Assembly (NCBI GenBank): GCA_963702765.1
Contig: CAVPEB010000019.1
Coordinates: forward strand, 1 to 64,000
DNA length: 64,000 nucleotides
Source: DATMNR01 sp963702765
GTDB taxonomy: Bacteria > Chloroflexota > Ktedonobacteria > Ktedonobacterales > Ktedonobacteraceae
Reading direction: 5' to 3'
Each line of letters starts with the position of its first letter. The stretch's first letter is position 1. This document shows, one piece after another, positions 52,465-60,276 of this stretch. The notes below the pieces were generated by a model, which was given only the letters and a program-made list of their open reading frames with translations, made no database searches and was not told where the DNA came from. A program made the translations under genes and the position numbers.

Positions 52465-54042
52465 ATGCATGAGAAAGTGTATCGAACAGAACTCACGCCT
52501 CTAAGTTTCCTGGAGCGTAGCACCTCTGTATTCCCAGAAAAGACAGCCATCGTCCATGGCGATCGCCAGTATACCTATCGTGAGTTTGCGTGGCGTGTGA
52601 ATCGCCTTGCCTCGCATCTGCGCGAGAGCGGGCTTCAGAGACACGACCGGGTTGCTTTTTTGTGCCCTAACATACCTGCAATGCTCGAGGCACACTATGC
52701 GATCCCTGCTGCTGGAGGGATCCTGGTGGCTTTGAATACCCGTTTGAACTCCCATGAGATTGCATTCATCCTCACTCATTGCGGCGTGAAGTTCCTATTC
52801 GTGGATGCCGAACTCTTTCACTTGATCGAGCCACTGAATATCGCAGGCTTGCAGGTCGTGCGTATCGATGATACAGGCTCACCCGAGGACCCCTACGAGA
52901 AATTCCTGGCAGCAGGGTCGCCCGAGCCAATCAAGAGCTGGCTGGAAGATGAGGAAGAGACGATCTCAATTAACTATACGTCAGGCACCACCGGCAATCC
53001 TAAAGGCGTTATGTATACTTATCGTGGAGCCTATCTGAACGCGCTTACTGAAGTCATCGAGATAGGGTTGAACAGTAACAGTGTCTACTTGTGGACGCTC
53101 CCGATGTTCCATTGCAATGGATGGTGCTTTACCTGGGCGGTGACTGCCGTTGGAGGGACACATGTATGCCTGCGGGCAATCGACCCAGGCATTGTGTGGG
53201 ACTTGTTCGAATCAGAAGGTGTGACGCACTATAACGGTGCCCCTACCGTGCAAATTTTCCTGGTCAACCATCCGAAAGCACACCGTCTCGGCAAGCAGGT
53301 AACCGTGACAGTCGCTGGTGCACCTCCTTCGCCCACCTTGCTCGAACAGTTAGGAGAGCTGAATATCCGCCCTATCCATGTGTATGGTCTGACTGAAACG
53401 TATGGCCCGTACACCATTTGCGAGTGGCACTCAGATTGGGATCATCTCCCCTTCGGAGAACAAGCGCGTCTTCTTGCACGACAAGGCCAGAACAATGTGA
53501 CCTCTGATCCTATACGTATTGTCGATGGGATGATGGCTGATGTGCCTCGTGATGGTCAAACAATGGGTGAGGTGGTGATGCATGGAAATAACGTGATGAA
53601 GGGATATTACGAGAACCCCGAGGGAACAGGTGTGGCTTTTGAGGGTGGATGGTTTCACTCTGGCGATCTCGGTGTGTGGCATCCAGATGGCTATATTGAA
53701 TTGCGCGATCGTGCAAAGGATGTGATCATCTCGGGTGGTGAGAACATTTCGACCATCGAGGTGGAGCAGGTAGTCGCTCAGCATCCTGCAGTCCTGGAAT
53801 GTGCTGTCGTCGCTATCCCCGACGAGAAATGGGGAGAACGACCCAAGGCGTATGTAACGTTGAGAGTGGGGAAAACAGCGACCGAGCAAGAGATTATCAC
53901 CTTCTGTCGAGAGCGCCTCGCCCACTTCAAGTGCCCTGCGGAGGTAGAGTTCGGCTCTTTACCGAAGACCTCCACAGGAAAGATTCAGAAATTTGTGCTA
54001 CGTGATAAGGAATGGGAAGGACGTGAGAAGCATGTCAATTAG
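52465..54042 (+). CDS. AMP-forming acyl-CoA synthetase
   Basis: A 525-residue adenylate-forming enzyme. It has the P-loop INYTSGTTGNPKGVMYTYR, the YGLTETYGPYTICEW motif, GWFHSGDLGVWHPDGYIELR and the C-terminal DVIISGGENISTIEVE with a final KTSTGKIQKFVLRDK that contains the catalytic lysine. It activates a carboxylic (medium or long-chain fatty) acid to acyl-CoA. It sits just upstream of the PHA synthase gene and is probably co-transcribed with it, so it may supply or recycle acyl-CoA for storage. AGAAGGAG precedes the ATG. Chain-length preference cannot be told. Confidence 0.9.
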   Translation: MHEKVYRTELTPLSFLERSTSVFPEKTAIVHGDRQYTYREFAWRVNRLASHLRESGLQRHDRVAFLCPNIPAMLEAHYAIPAAGGILVALNTRLNSHEIAFILTHCGVKFLFVDAELFHLIEPLNIAGLQVVRIDDTGSPEDPYEKFLAAGSPEPIKSWLEDEEETISINYTSGTTGNPKGVMYTYRGAYLNALTEVIEIGLNSNSVYLWTLPMFHCNGWCFTWAVTAVGGTHVCLRAIDPGIVWDLFESEGVTHYNGAPTVQIFLVNHPKAHRLGKQVTVTVAGAPPSPTLLEQLGELNIRPIHVYGLTETYGPYTICEWHSDWDHLPFGEQARLLARQGQNNVTSDPIRIVDGMMADVPRDGQTMGEVVMHGNNVMKGYYENPEGTGVAFEGGWFHSGDLGVWHPDGYIELRDRAKDVIISGGENISTIEVEQVVAQHPAVLECAVVAIPDEKWGERPKAYVTLRVGKTATEQEIITFCRERLAHFKCPAEVEFGSLPKTSTGKIQKFVLRDKEWEGREKHVN

Positions 54043-54251
54043 CCTCTTCACTCTCCTTGAGCATATTACTGCCCAGGATGCGCTGTTCTGACTCCCACAA
54101 ACCTTCCTGGAATTGTGTGCATAGATTCGCATTGTGTGAGATCATCATTTTTGTGAACAGCAGGCTGGCAGGATATAAGAAGCTGCACGGGATAGAATTT
54201 ATAGATGAATTGTTAACTCCAGAGAGTTGGAGCCTATCAAGGAGGTCAAAT

Positions 54252-56246
54252 ATGCAGGGAAGCGAGAATACAGAGCGAGCGGGAGCACAGAACGGCAATA
54301 CACCAGCGAAGCTGCATCAAGCAAAGCCGAGCAAAAAGAAAACAACTTCCACTAACAGCCCATCCCGGCAAAAGGTCAGTGCCAAAACAACGACACAAGA
54401 TGCACTCAAGGAGGAACGACGCAAAGCTGCCGAAGCGCAAGCAACTGTGGAGGAATTGCAGCGAAGGCTGACAGCAATCGAAGCGACGCTTGCAGAAGAA
54501 AGACGGAAGGCTGCCCAGTCGCAGCAAGCGCTCGAAGAACAGCTACACGCAACTGAAAAACACACTGAGGACTCCGAACAAGAACCAGAGTCTGCGAGTG
54601 ATCAGGTGACTGCATTCGGCCTTGCTCCCTTTGTTGGTTTGCAGGGCACAGATATCTTCAATGTTGGTCAGCAGATGTTCCAGCAAGCGCTTAAGCAGCC
54701 ACAATTCATGTTGAAACACTCTACGAATTTTCTCCTTGAGATGGACCGTGTGATGTTGGGTCAGTCTACGGTCGAGCCGGACGCGAAGGATAAACGCTTC
54801 GCCGGCGAAGCGTGGAAAACAAACTCCTTTTACCACACATACCTACAAACCTACTTGACCTGGCGTGATAGCCTGAATGCCTTTATCAACGACGCTGACC
54901 TTGACAAAAAGGATGCCGGGCGCGCACGCTTCATGCTCTCGCTGTTTACCGAAGCTGTTGCCCCGACCAACACCTTGCTAGGCAATCCAGCTGCGATGAA
55001 GAAGATGTATGAGACGGGCGGGGCCAGCCTGGTAAGGGGCCTCACCCATATGATCGAAGACCTCGCTACCAATGGCGGTTTACCCTCTCAGGTCGATATG
55101 AAGGCCTTCCAGGTTGGGAAGGATCTCGCCCTCTCGCCGGGAGCCGTTGTGTTTAAGAACGAGGCGCTCGAGTTGATCCAATATAAGCCGACAACACCCC
55201 AGGTGTACAGCCGCCCTTTGCTTATCGTCCCGCCTCAGGTGAACAAGTTCTACATTATGGATTTGTCACCGGGCAAGAGCCTGGTGCAGTACCTGGTCGG
55301 TAGTGGGATGCAGGTCTTCAGCATCAGTTGGCGCAACCCCACCCCGGAGCATCGCGATTGGGGGTTCGAAACCTACGACCGAGCCATACTAGAAGCCATT
55401 GACGTGGTTCGCGCTATTACAAGCAACGAGGACGCCAACGTCTTGGCAGCTTGCCTGGCTGGCATGACCCTCGCTACGCTGCTGGGACACCTGGCGGCAC
55501 AGGGAGACCGACGGGTGAGGGCCGCTACCTTCCTGGTGACGGTGCTTGACACCAATATGGAGTCGACGATGGGGCTGTTCGCCACCAGGGAGACGATTGA
55601 AGCCGCCAAGCAGGCATCACGCTTGAAAGGAGTAGTCGAAGGCCAGGAGTTGGCACGAGCGTTTGCCTGGCTACGTCCGAACGATCTCATTTGGAATTAC
55701 TGGGTCAACAATTACCTGATCGGCAATGACCCGGCGGCATTCGACGTGCTGTACTGGAATAACGACACGACCCGCCTGCCAGCCAAGATACATGGCGAGA
55801 TGCTCGACCTGTTCGAGACTAATGCATTTACGCATCCTGGGATGCTCAATGTGTTGGGGACACCTATCGATCTCTCAAAAGTGACCAATGATGCCTATAT
55901 TATCGCTGGCATCACTGACCACATTACTCCATGGCAGGCAAGCTATGCGACCACTCAGTTGCTGGGTGGGAAGTGCAAGTTTATCCTGAGTAGTAGCGGC
56001 CACATCCAGGCCATCCTGAACCCGCCCGGGAACCCCAAGGCGAAATACTTCGTCAATGCGCATCATTCGGCCGATCCAGAACAGTGGCTCGCCGGAGCAC
56101 AGCAGTTGGCAGGCTCCTGGTGGGACGATTATCGAGAATGGCTGGGCAAGCGAGCTGGTAAGCAGAAGCCCGCACCGCAGGAACTCGGCAATGATCAGTA
56201 TCAGCCGGGAATACCAGCTCCGGGCTCCTATGTATTTGAGCCATAA
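54252..56246 (+). CDS. phaC: Polyhydroxyalkanoate synthase (class I/II type) with N-terminal coiled coil
   Basis: About 664 residues from ATG 54252 (GGAGG at 6 bases upstream; the open frame to 54057 has no such site). The catalytic domain carries LIVPPQVNKFYIMDLSPGKS, SWRNPTPEHRDWGFETY and NYLIGNDPAAFDVLYWNNDT, typical of PhaC. The triad is Cys401 in LAACLAGMTLA, Asp556 in ITDHITPW and His584 in SSSGHIQAIL. The usual lipase-like box Gly-x-Cys-x-Gly is Ala-x-Cys-style here (AACLAG), as the first Gly is replaced. The first ~160 residues are extra: a basic stretch, then a coiled coil with the unit EERRKAAxxQ twice. It polymerises 3-hydroxyacyl-CoA on granules. Confidence 0.92.
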   Translation: MQGSENTERAGAQNGNTPAKLHQAKPSKKKTTSTNSPSRQKVSAKTTTQDALKEERRKAAEAQATVEELQRRLTAIEATLAEERRKAAQSQQALEEQLHATEKHTEDSEQEPESASDQVTAFGLAPFVGLQGTDIFNVGQQMFQQALKQPQFMLKHSTNFLLEMDRVMLGQSTVEPDAKDKRFAGEAWKTNSFYHTYLQTYLTWRDSLNAFINDADLDKKDAGRARFMLSLFTEAVAPTNTLLGNPAAMKKMYETGGASLVRGLTHMIEDLATNGGLPSQVDMKAFQVGKDLALSPGAVVFKNEALELIQYKPTTPQVYSRPLLIVPPQVNKFYIMDLSPGKSLVQYLVGSGMQVFSISWRNPTPEHRDWGFETYDRAILEAIDVVRAITSNEDANVLAACLAGMTLATLLGHLAAQGDRRVRAATFLVTVLDTNMESTMGLFATRETIEAAKQASRLKGVVEGQELARAFAWLRPNDLIWNYWVNNYLIGNDPAAFDVLYWNNDTTRLPAKIHGEMLDLFETNAFTHPGMLNVLGTPIDLSKVTNDAYIIAGITDHITPWQASYATTQLLGGKCKFILSSSGHIQAILNPPGNPKAKYFVNAHHSADPEQWLAGAQQLAGSWWDDYREWLGKRAGKQKPAPQELGNDQYQPGIPAPGSYVFEP

Positions 56247-56579
56247 CACGAACCACCGTTACTGCAACGCCCATATAGCTTTGACATGCTCTCAAGTGTC
56301 ATATGGGCTTGTTAACACATAATTTTCCGCGTAGTTGGCAATACTATTGCTAGCCCTGGTTGAAGACAGGAAGTTATGTGTTAACAAGCCCTAAGCTGGA
56401 CATTGCTCTTCCCTGCATTTTCCACCAGGTTCGTTGTACGGCTAGCTCGCGTTTCCCTGAGCCAGGAACATGGACGCGCCACTACCATCTTGCCGCCAGG
56501 GGTTACAGTCTTAATCGAATAGACGCGCCTGCTTGTTCTTCGATTTCCAGAGGGATGAGGTGTGTGTGATAGCTTCCTC
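56247..56579. repeat. Convergent intergenic region with an 18-bp inverted repeat
   Basis: No gene. A perfect 18-bp inverted repeat (56305-56322 and 56374-56391) containing GTTAACAC encloses 51 bases, and just before it CCCATAT ... ATATGGG (56270-56307) forms another hairpin. This may be a two-sided terminator for phaC and the ligase gene, or a small MITE-like element. Confidence 0.6.
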
Positions 56580-58232
56580 CTAGCCGTATTTCTGGCGCAA
56601 TATCTTCTTGTCGAGCTTGCCAACACTGGTCTTATCCAGGATGTCTACAAATCGCGCATCTGGTACCGCCCATTTTGAGATAGCACCCTGGTCGGCTCTT
56701 ACTTTGACGTGGAGCTTGATTTGCTCCTCTGTGACCATTCCCACGCTCCCTTCTCTCAACACGATCAAGGCCAGCGGGCGCTCACCCCATTTCTCGTCTG
56801 GTATGGCAATAACCGCCACCTCGCTTACTCCCGGATGCTGAGAAATGATATCTTCCATCGCCAGAGAAGAAATCCATTCGCCCCCACTCTTGATTACATC
56901 TTTTATGCGATCAGTGATCAGCAGATATCCCTCGGGATCGATAGTACCGATGTCCTTGGTGTGCAGATAACCTCCACGCCAGAGATCCTCGGAATTTTCC
57001 GTATCGTTCAAGTAACCTTGGGTGAGCCAGGGGGCGCGGACAACTACTTCACCTGTTGCCTTGCCATCATGGGGCATGTCATGCATCTGTTCATCAACTA
57101 TGCGCAGATCAACGAGCTGGATCGGTAGGCCTGCCCTGGTTCGATATTCGATTTGCGTGTCTGCATCGAGTTCGGACATACCGGGTTTCAGTTGGGCGAG
57201 CGATAAGACCGGGCAAGTCTCTGACATACCGTAGCCGCCGAAAATATCGATCCCCTTTTCGATAGCCAGCTTCGCCAGGCCTTTTGGCAGTGCCGAACCG
57301 CCGATGATCACCTTCCACCCAGACAAATCAACGTTGCCCGCTGCCGGGCTGGACAGCATCATGTGCAGAATGGTGGGTACACAGTGAGAGAAGGTGACTT
57401 TTTCCCGCTGAATCAGGGCCAACAAAGCATCCGGCAGGTAGCGACCTGGGTAGATCTGCTTGAGGCCCATAGCTGTCGTCACATAGGGGATACCCCAGGC
57501 ATGGACATGGAACATGGGGGTAATGGGCATGTAGACATCTCCGTATTGGAGACGTTGATGCTCAGCAGGGCTTGCTAGCGTCCCAAGTACAGCCAGAGTG
57601 TGCAACACCAGTTGCCGGTGGCTAAAGTAGACCCCTTTCGGGTTACCGGTGGTACCCGTAGTATAAAAGGTTGTGGCGCGGGTGTTCTCGTCGAAGTCGG
57701 GAAAATCGAAATCCTCCGTTCCTCTTGCCAGCAGGTCTTCGTACTCGGAAACAAAGTCAAGGGAAGACGCAAGGCCCTGTGCAACATTGCGCTCATCGCT
57801 TAACATGACGAAGATTTTCACCGTTTCCATACGATCTTTGATGGACTCGAGAATCGGCAAAAAATCGGTGTTGCAGAGGATGACATCGGCCTCAGCATGA
57901 TTGAGCGTGTAAAGAATCTGCTCTGGAGAGAGGCGGATATTCACGGTTTGTAAGACGGCTCCCATCATTGGGATGGCGAAGTAGCACTCCAAATAGCGAT
58001 GGCTGTCCCAATCCATCACTGCTACCGTATCACCCGATCTAACTCCCAATCCAGCAAGGCCACTTGCCAACCGACTGATACGTTGGCTCAGTGTTCGGTA
58101 GGTATAGCGATATATATCTCGATACACGATTTCCTGATCTGGGGCCGTCACCAGCGGAGTGTGAAGCAAATGCTTGATGAGCAATGGGTAGTCGTATGCG
58201 GAGGGCGTGCGTTCAATCAGTGATGCTGACAT
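56580..58232 (-). CDS. AMP-forming fatty acyl-CoA ligase
   Basis: A 550-residue enzyme with the P-loop FYTTGTTGNPKGVYFSHRQ, GGYGMSETCPVLSLAQLKPG, GGYLHTKDIGTIDPEGYLLI and DRIKDVIKSGGEWISSLAME; the catalytic lysine is in KTSVGKLDKKILRQ. It is a paralogue of the ligase at 52465 but clearly distinct. It would activate medium or long-chain fatty acids. It is read toward phaC from a direct-repeat promoter about 270 bases upstream. Start at ATG 58232 is supported by AAAGGAAA. Confidence 0.9.
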   Translation of the reverse strand: MSASLIERTPSAYDYPLLIKHLLHTPLVTAPDQEIVYRDIYRYTYRTLSQRISRLASGLAGLGVRSGDTVAVMDWDSHRYLECYFAIPMMGAVLQTVNIRLSPEQILYTLNHAEADVILCNTDFLPILESIKDRMETVKIFVMLSDERNVAQGLASSLDFVSEYEDLLARGTEDFDFPDFDENTRATTFYTTGTTGNPKGVYFSHRQLVLHTLAVLGTLASPAEHQRLQYGDVYMPITPMFHVHAWGIPYVTTAMGLKQIYPGRYLPDALLALIQREKVTFSHCVPTILHMMLSSPAAGNVDLSGWKVIIGGSALPKGLAKLAIEKGIDIFGGYGMSETCPVLSLAQLKPGMSELDADTQIEYRTRAGLPIQLVDLRIVDEQMHDMPHDGKATGEVVVRAPWLTQGYLNDTENSEDLWRGGYLHTKDIGTIDPEGYLLITDRIKDVIKSGGEWISSLAMEDIISQHPGVSEVAVIAIPDEKWGERPLALIVLREGSVGMVTEEQIKLHVKVRADQGAISKWAVPDARFVDILDKTSVGKLDKKILRQKYG

Positions 58233-58505
58233 AGGAGATTTCCTTTCTTTTCAATCGGCTTGAATGAGGTTGATTTGTTCCAATCGGTCTAGACAAAATT
58301 ATTACTGGTAGTGAACATTTTCCAAGAATGATAGCTTGCATATTGTGGGCGCAGCCATAAGCGTGATGGCAGCAATTGTTTTCTCCATTTATCCATCACA
58401 CCAACATCCAATACAGCCGCTTCACGAACACGGTTTGGCCATTGCCTATGAGATTCTCTCAATAATGGTCGCCAGGTTATGTAATACGTTGACTAAGCTA
58501 TTTTC

Positions 58506-58547
58506 AGTATAAGCAAGGAGCGTTAAGACAAGCGTTAAAAGAACGTT
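58506..58547 (-). promoter_or_regulatory. Direct-repeat promoter of the second acyl-CoA ligase
   Basis: Minus strand: AACG starting 58547, AACGC starting 58536 and 58524 (spacing 11 and 12), then 8 bp after the last heptamer the -10 TATACT (58511-58506). Confidence 0.85.
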
Positions 58548-58810
58548 ATTAGAGATACCGATAGCAGCGTTTAAAAAACAAGCACAACAGTACTTTGCCG
58601 CAGAAGTGCCGATTGATCTCCTTCCTTCGTTTCCGAGCAACTGGCGAGAGAAAAATCTTCTCAGAAGGGGTTGGCAACGTTGATGTAGAGAGCTGTCCTG
58701 GCTATCTGAAAAAGGGGTGGAGTTGACGGAAGCCGAGTTAGCGGCCTGGTCAAAACACCTTCCCATAAGAGGACAAACTGTCGAGAACATAAGCGAACCA
58801 TGAGTGTTGT

Positions 58811-58852
58811 AACGTTCTATTAACGTTTATTTTAACGCTCCTTGCTTATACT
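58811..58852 (+). promoter_or_regulatory. Direct-repeat promoter of the DoxX-like gene
   Basis: AACG (58811), AACG (58822) and AACGC (58834), spacing 11 and 12; 8 bp after the last heptamer the -10 TATACT (58847-58852). The shared leader follows. Confidence 0.85.
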
Positions 58853-58985
58853 GAAAATAGCTTAGTCAACGTATTACATTGAGATCACGCGGAAAAAAGA
58901 TGTCAGCAGAGCAATCGTCCCCATTTCTGCTCGAAGCATCTTCTCATGGGAGGCCATTTCTTACGAACTGCCCAGAACAGGAGCG
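58853..58985 (+). repeat. Shared 5' leader (copy 2)
   Basis: Related to 50015-50130 (see that entry), with ATCACGCGGAAAAAAG and CATCTTCTCATGGGAGG. The hairpin arms GAGCA ... TGCTC remain pairable. Confidence 0.7.
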
Positions 58986-59015
58986 AAACGTGAATGAGAA
59001 AGGAAGAAAAACCCT

Positions 59016-59861
59016 ATGTTACAGGAACGGAATGCAACACAGCAAGGGAATGCAACACAACAACAGGATGCAACACCGCATGGAAATGCAACACTCCAGT
59101 GGGGAATGCTTGCAATCGTAGTGCTTGCAGGAGCATGGACGATTTTTCACCTCATCTGGAATGTCGCTGGACAAACCTCGGATGATTATTGGGGGGTAGC
59201 ATTATTGATCCTCTTTCTCCTTGCACTGATTATCGCTTTCATGCAATTTTTTCAAGAGCGGTCGGTACACAAGATTGATGTTTCGTCGGAGCGATTTCCT
59301 GAGCCCTCAATCTCGAAGTTTTTCCTGGCTTCGGAGGGATCTGCCGCAGTTTGGTTTGTCGTCCGCATGAATGTAGGTGCGGCGTGGCTGCTGGCAGGAT
59401 GGGAAAAGATTAACTCTCCAACCTGGGGCACATCCGGGAAAGCCCTGACTGGTTTTGCCGCGGGGGCACTTGCCAAAGCGTCCGGGGCCAATCCGTCGGT
59501 GCAAGGATGGTATGCGTGGTTCCTCCAGCATGTAGTTCTTACCAACGCAGGATTTTTCTCGTTCGTGATTACCTGGGGAGAAGCTGCTGTGGGACTTGGG
59601 GTCCTTTTAGGGATTCTCACCGGCATTGCAGCTGGTTTTGGTGTCTTGATGAACATGAATTATCTCCTGGCTGGTACGGTTAGTATTAATCCAGTCCTAG
59701 GCATGTTTGGGCTGTTCCTGTGCTTAGCGTGGCGCGTCTGCGGATGGATCGGTGTTGACCGATGGTTACTTCCCGCACTCGGGCTGCCATGGAAACCTGG
59801 AAGCTGGTTTCGAGCTGAAGTAACACCCCCGGCAGCGGCTCCGGCAGAATCGCTCCCGTAG
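59016..59861 (+). CDS. DoxX/TQO small-subunit (DoxD)-like membrane protein
   Basis: A 281-residue protein with about six transmembrane helices. The first 27 residues are a hydrophilic tail made of four 6-residue repeats (NATQQG, NATQQQ, DATPHG, NATLQW), encoded by an exact 18-bp period of TGCAACAC. Then come WGMLAIVVLAGAWTIFHLIW, WFVVRMNVGAAWLLAGWEKI and FVITWGEAAVGLGVLLGILT, as in DoxX/DoxD proteins related to the thiosulfate:quinone oxidoreductase small subunit. Actual thiosulfate oxidation is unproven and no large-subunit gene is present. It is driven by a direct-repeat promoter and ended by a strong terminator. Confidence 0.82.
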   Translation: MLQERNATQQGNATQQQDATPHGNATLQWGMLAIVVLAGAWTIFHLIWNVAGQTSDDYWGVALLILFLLALIIAFMQFFQERSVHKIDVSSERFPEPSISKFFLASEGSAAVWFVVRMNVGAAWLLAGWEKINSPTWGTSGKALTGFAAGALAKASGANPSVQGWYAWFLQHVVLTNAGFFSFVITWGEAAVGLGVLLGILTGIAAGFGVLMNMNYLLAGTVSINPVLGMFGLFLCLAWRVCGWIGVDRWLLPALGLPWKPGSWFRAEVTPPAAAPAESLP

Positions 59862-59881
59862 AGTGTGTTTTGGTATTGTGT

Positions 59882-59912
59882 GGTCTCTTGCTGTTTAAGG
59901 CAGCAAGAGACC
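59882..59912 (+). terminator. Terminator after the DoxX-like gene
   Basis: A perfect 12-bp stem (59882-59893 with 59901-59912) with a 7-base loop, 20 bases after the stop codon. Confidence 0.85.
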
Positions 59913-59944
59913 CTATAAATAATAAAACATCGATTTTATATGAA

Positions 59945-59973
59945 TTGACTATAATTAAATATTATGATATAAT
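59945..59973 (+). promoter_or_regulatory. Strong vegetative promoter of the aldehyde dehydrogenase leader
   Basis: TTGACT (59945-59950), 17-bp spacer, TATAAT (59968-59973). It is the twin of the phasin promoter at 47568. Confidence 0.9.
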
Positions 59974-59979
59974 AGAAGA

Positions 59980-60160
59980 GAAGCAAAAGCACCTACAACG
60001 CTCTTACTTCCACCAGAAGAGTCTTCGGTACTTCCCTTCTTCTGTGCTACCCCTGTAAGGCCACTAAAGATCCCCTATGTCGATTGGACTAGGAGCCAGG
60101 AATGCGACACGACGGTGTTCTGACATTTCGGAGACCGCACGAAAACCTGACTTACCATAC
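59980..60160 (+). ncRNA. Conserved ~190-nt leader RNA candidate (copy 2, aldehyde dehydrogenase)
   Basis: Aligned with copy 1 (47603-47793) from the start point to CCTGACTTACCA. Changes in the two short hairpins keep or restore pairing, as described for copy 1. No open frame spans it. It ends about 115 bases before the ATG of aldehyde dehydrogenase, whereas copy 1 ends at the phasin ribosome-binding site, so it could act as a leader or a separate small RNA. Confidence 0.55.
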
Positions 60161-60276
60161 AACTAATGTTGTTCAACTGCACCTGATAATGCGTTCGCAC
60201 TTGTCAGACTGTATTTGAGGAGTCAATTGAAAGCAGAGCTGTCCTCTAACAAAGAACAGTAGAAAGAGTCAAGAAC

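Larger units (their letters stand above)
58481..58877. repeat. Pair of divergent promoter cassettes forming a long inverted repeat
   Basis: Two copies of a ~67-bp cassette (58481-58547 and 58811-58877) lie in opposite orientation. Each has three AACG units, CTTATACTGAAAATAGCTTAG and CAACGTA(T)TAC. The 260 bases between hold no gene I can support. The two copies drive the ligase (minus) and the DoxX-like gene (plus). Confidence 0.85.
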
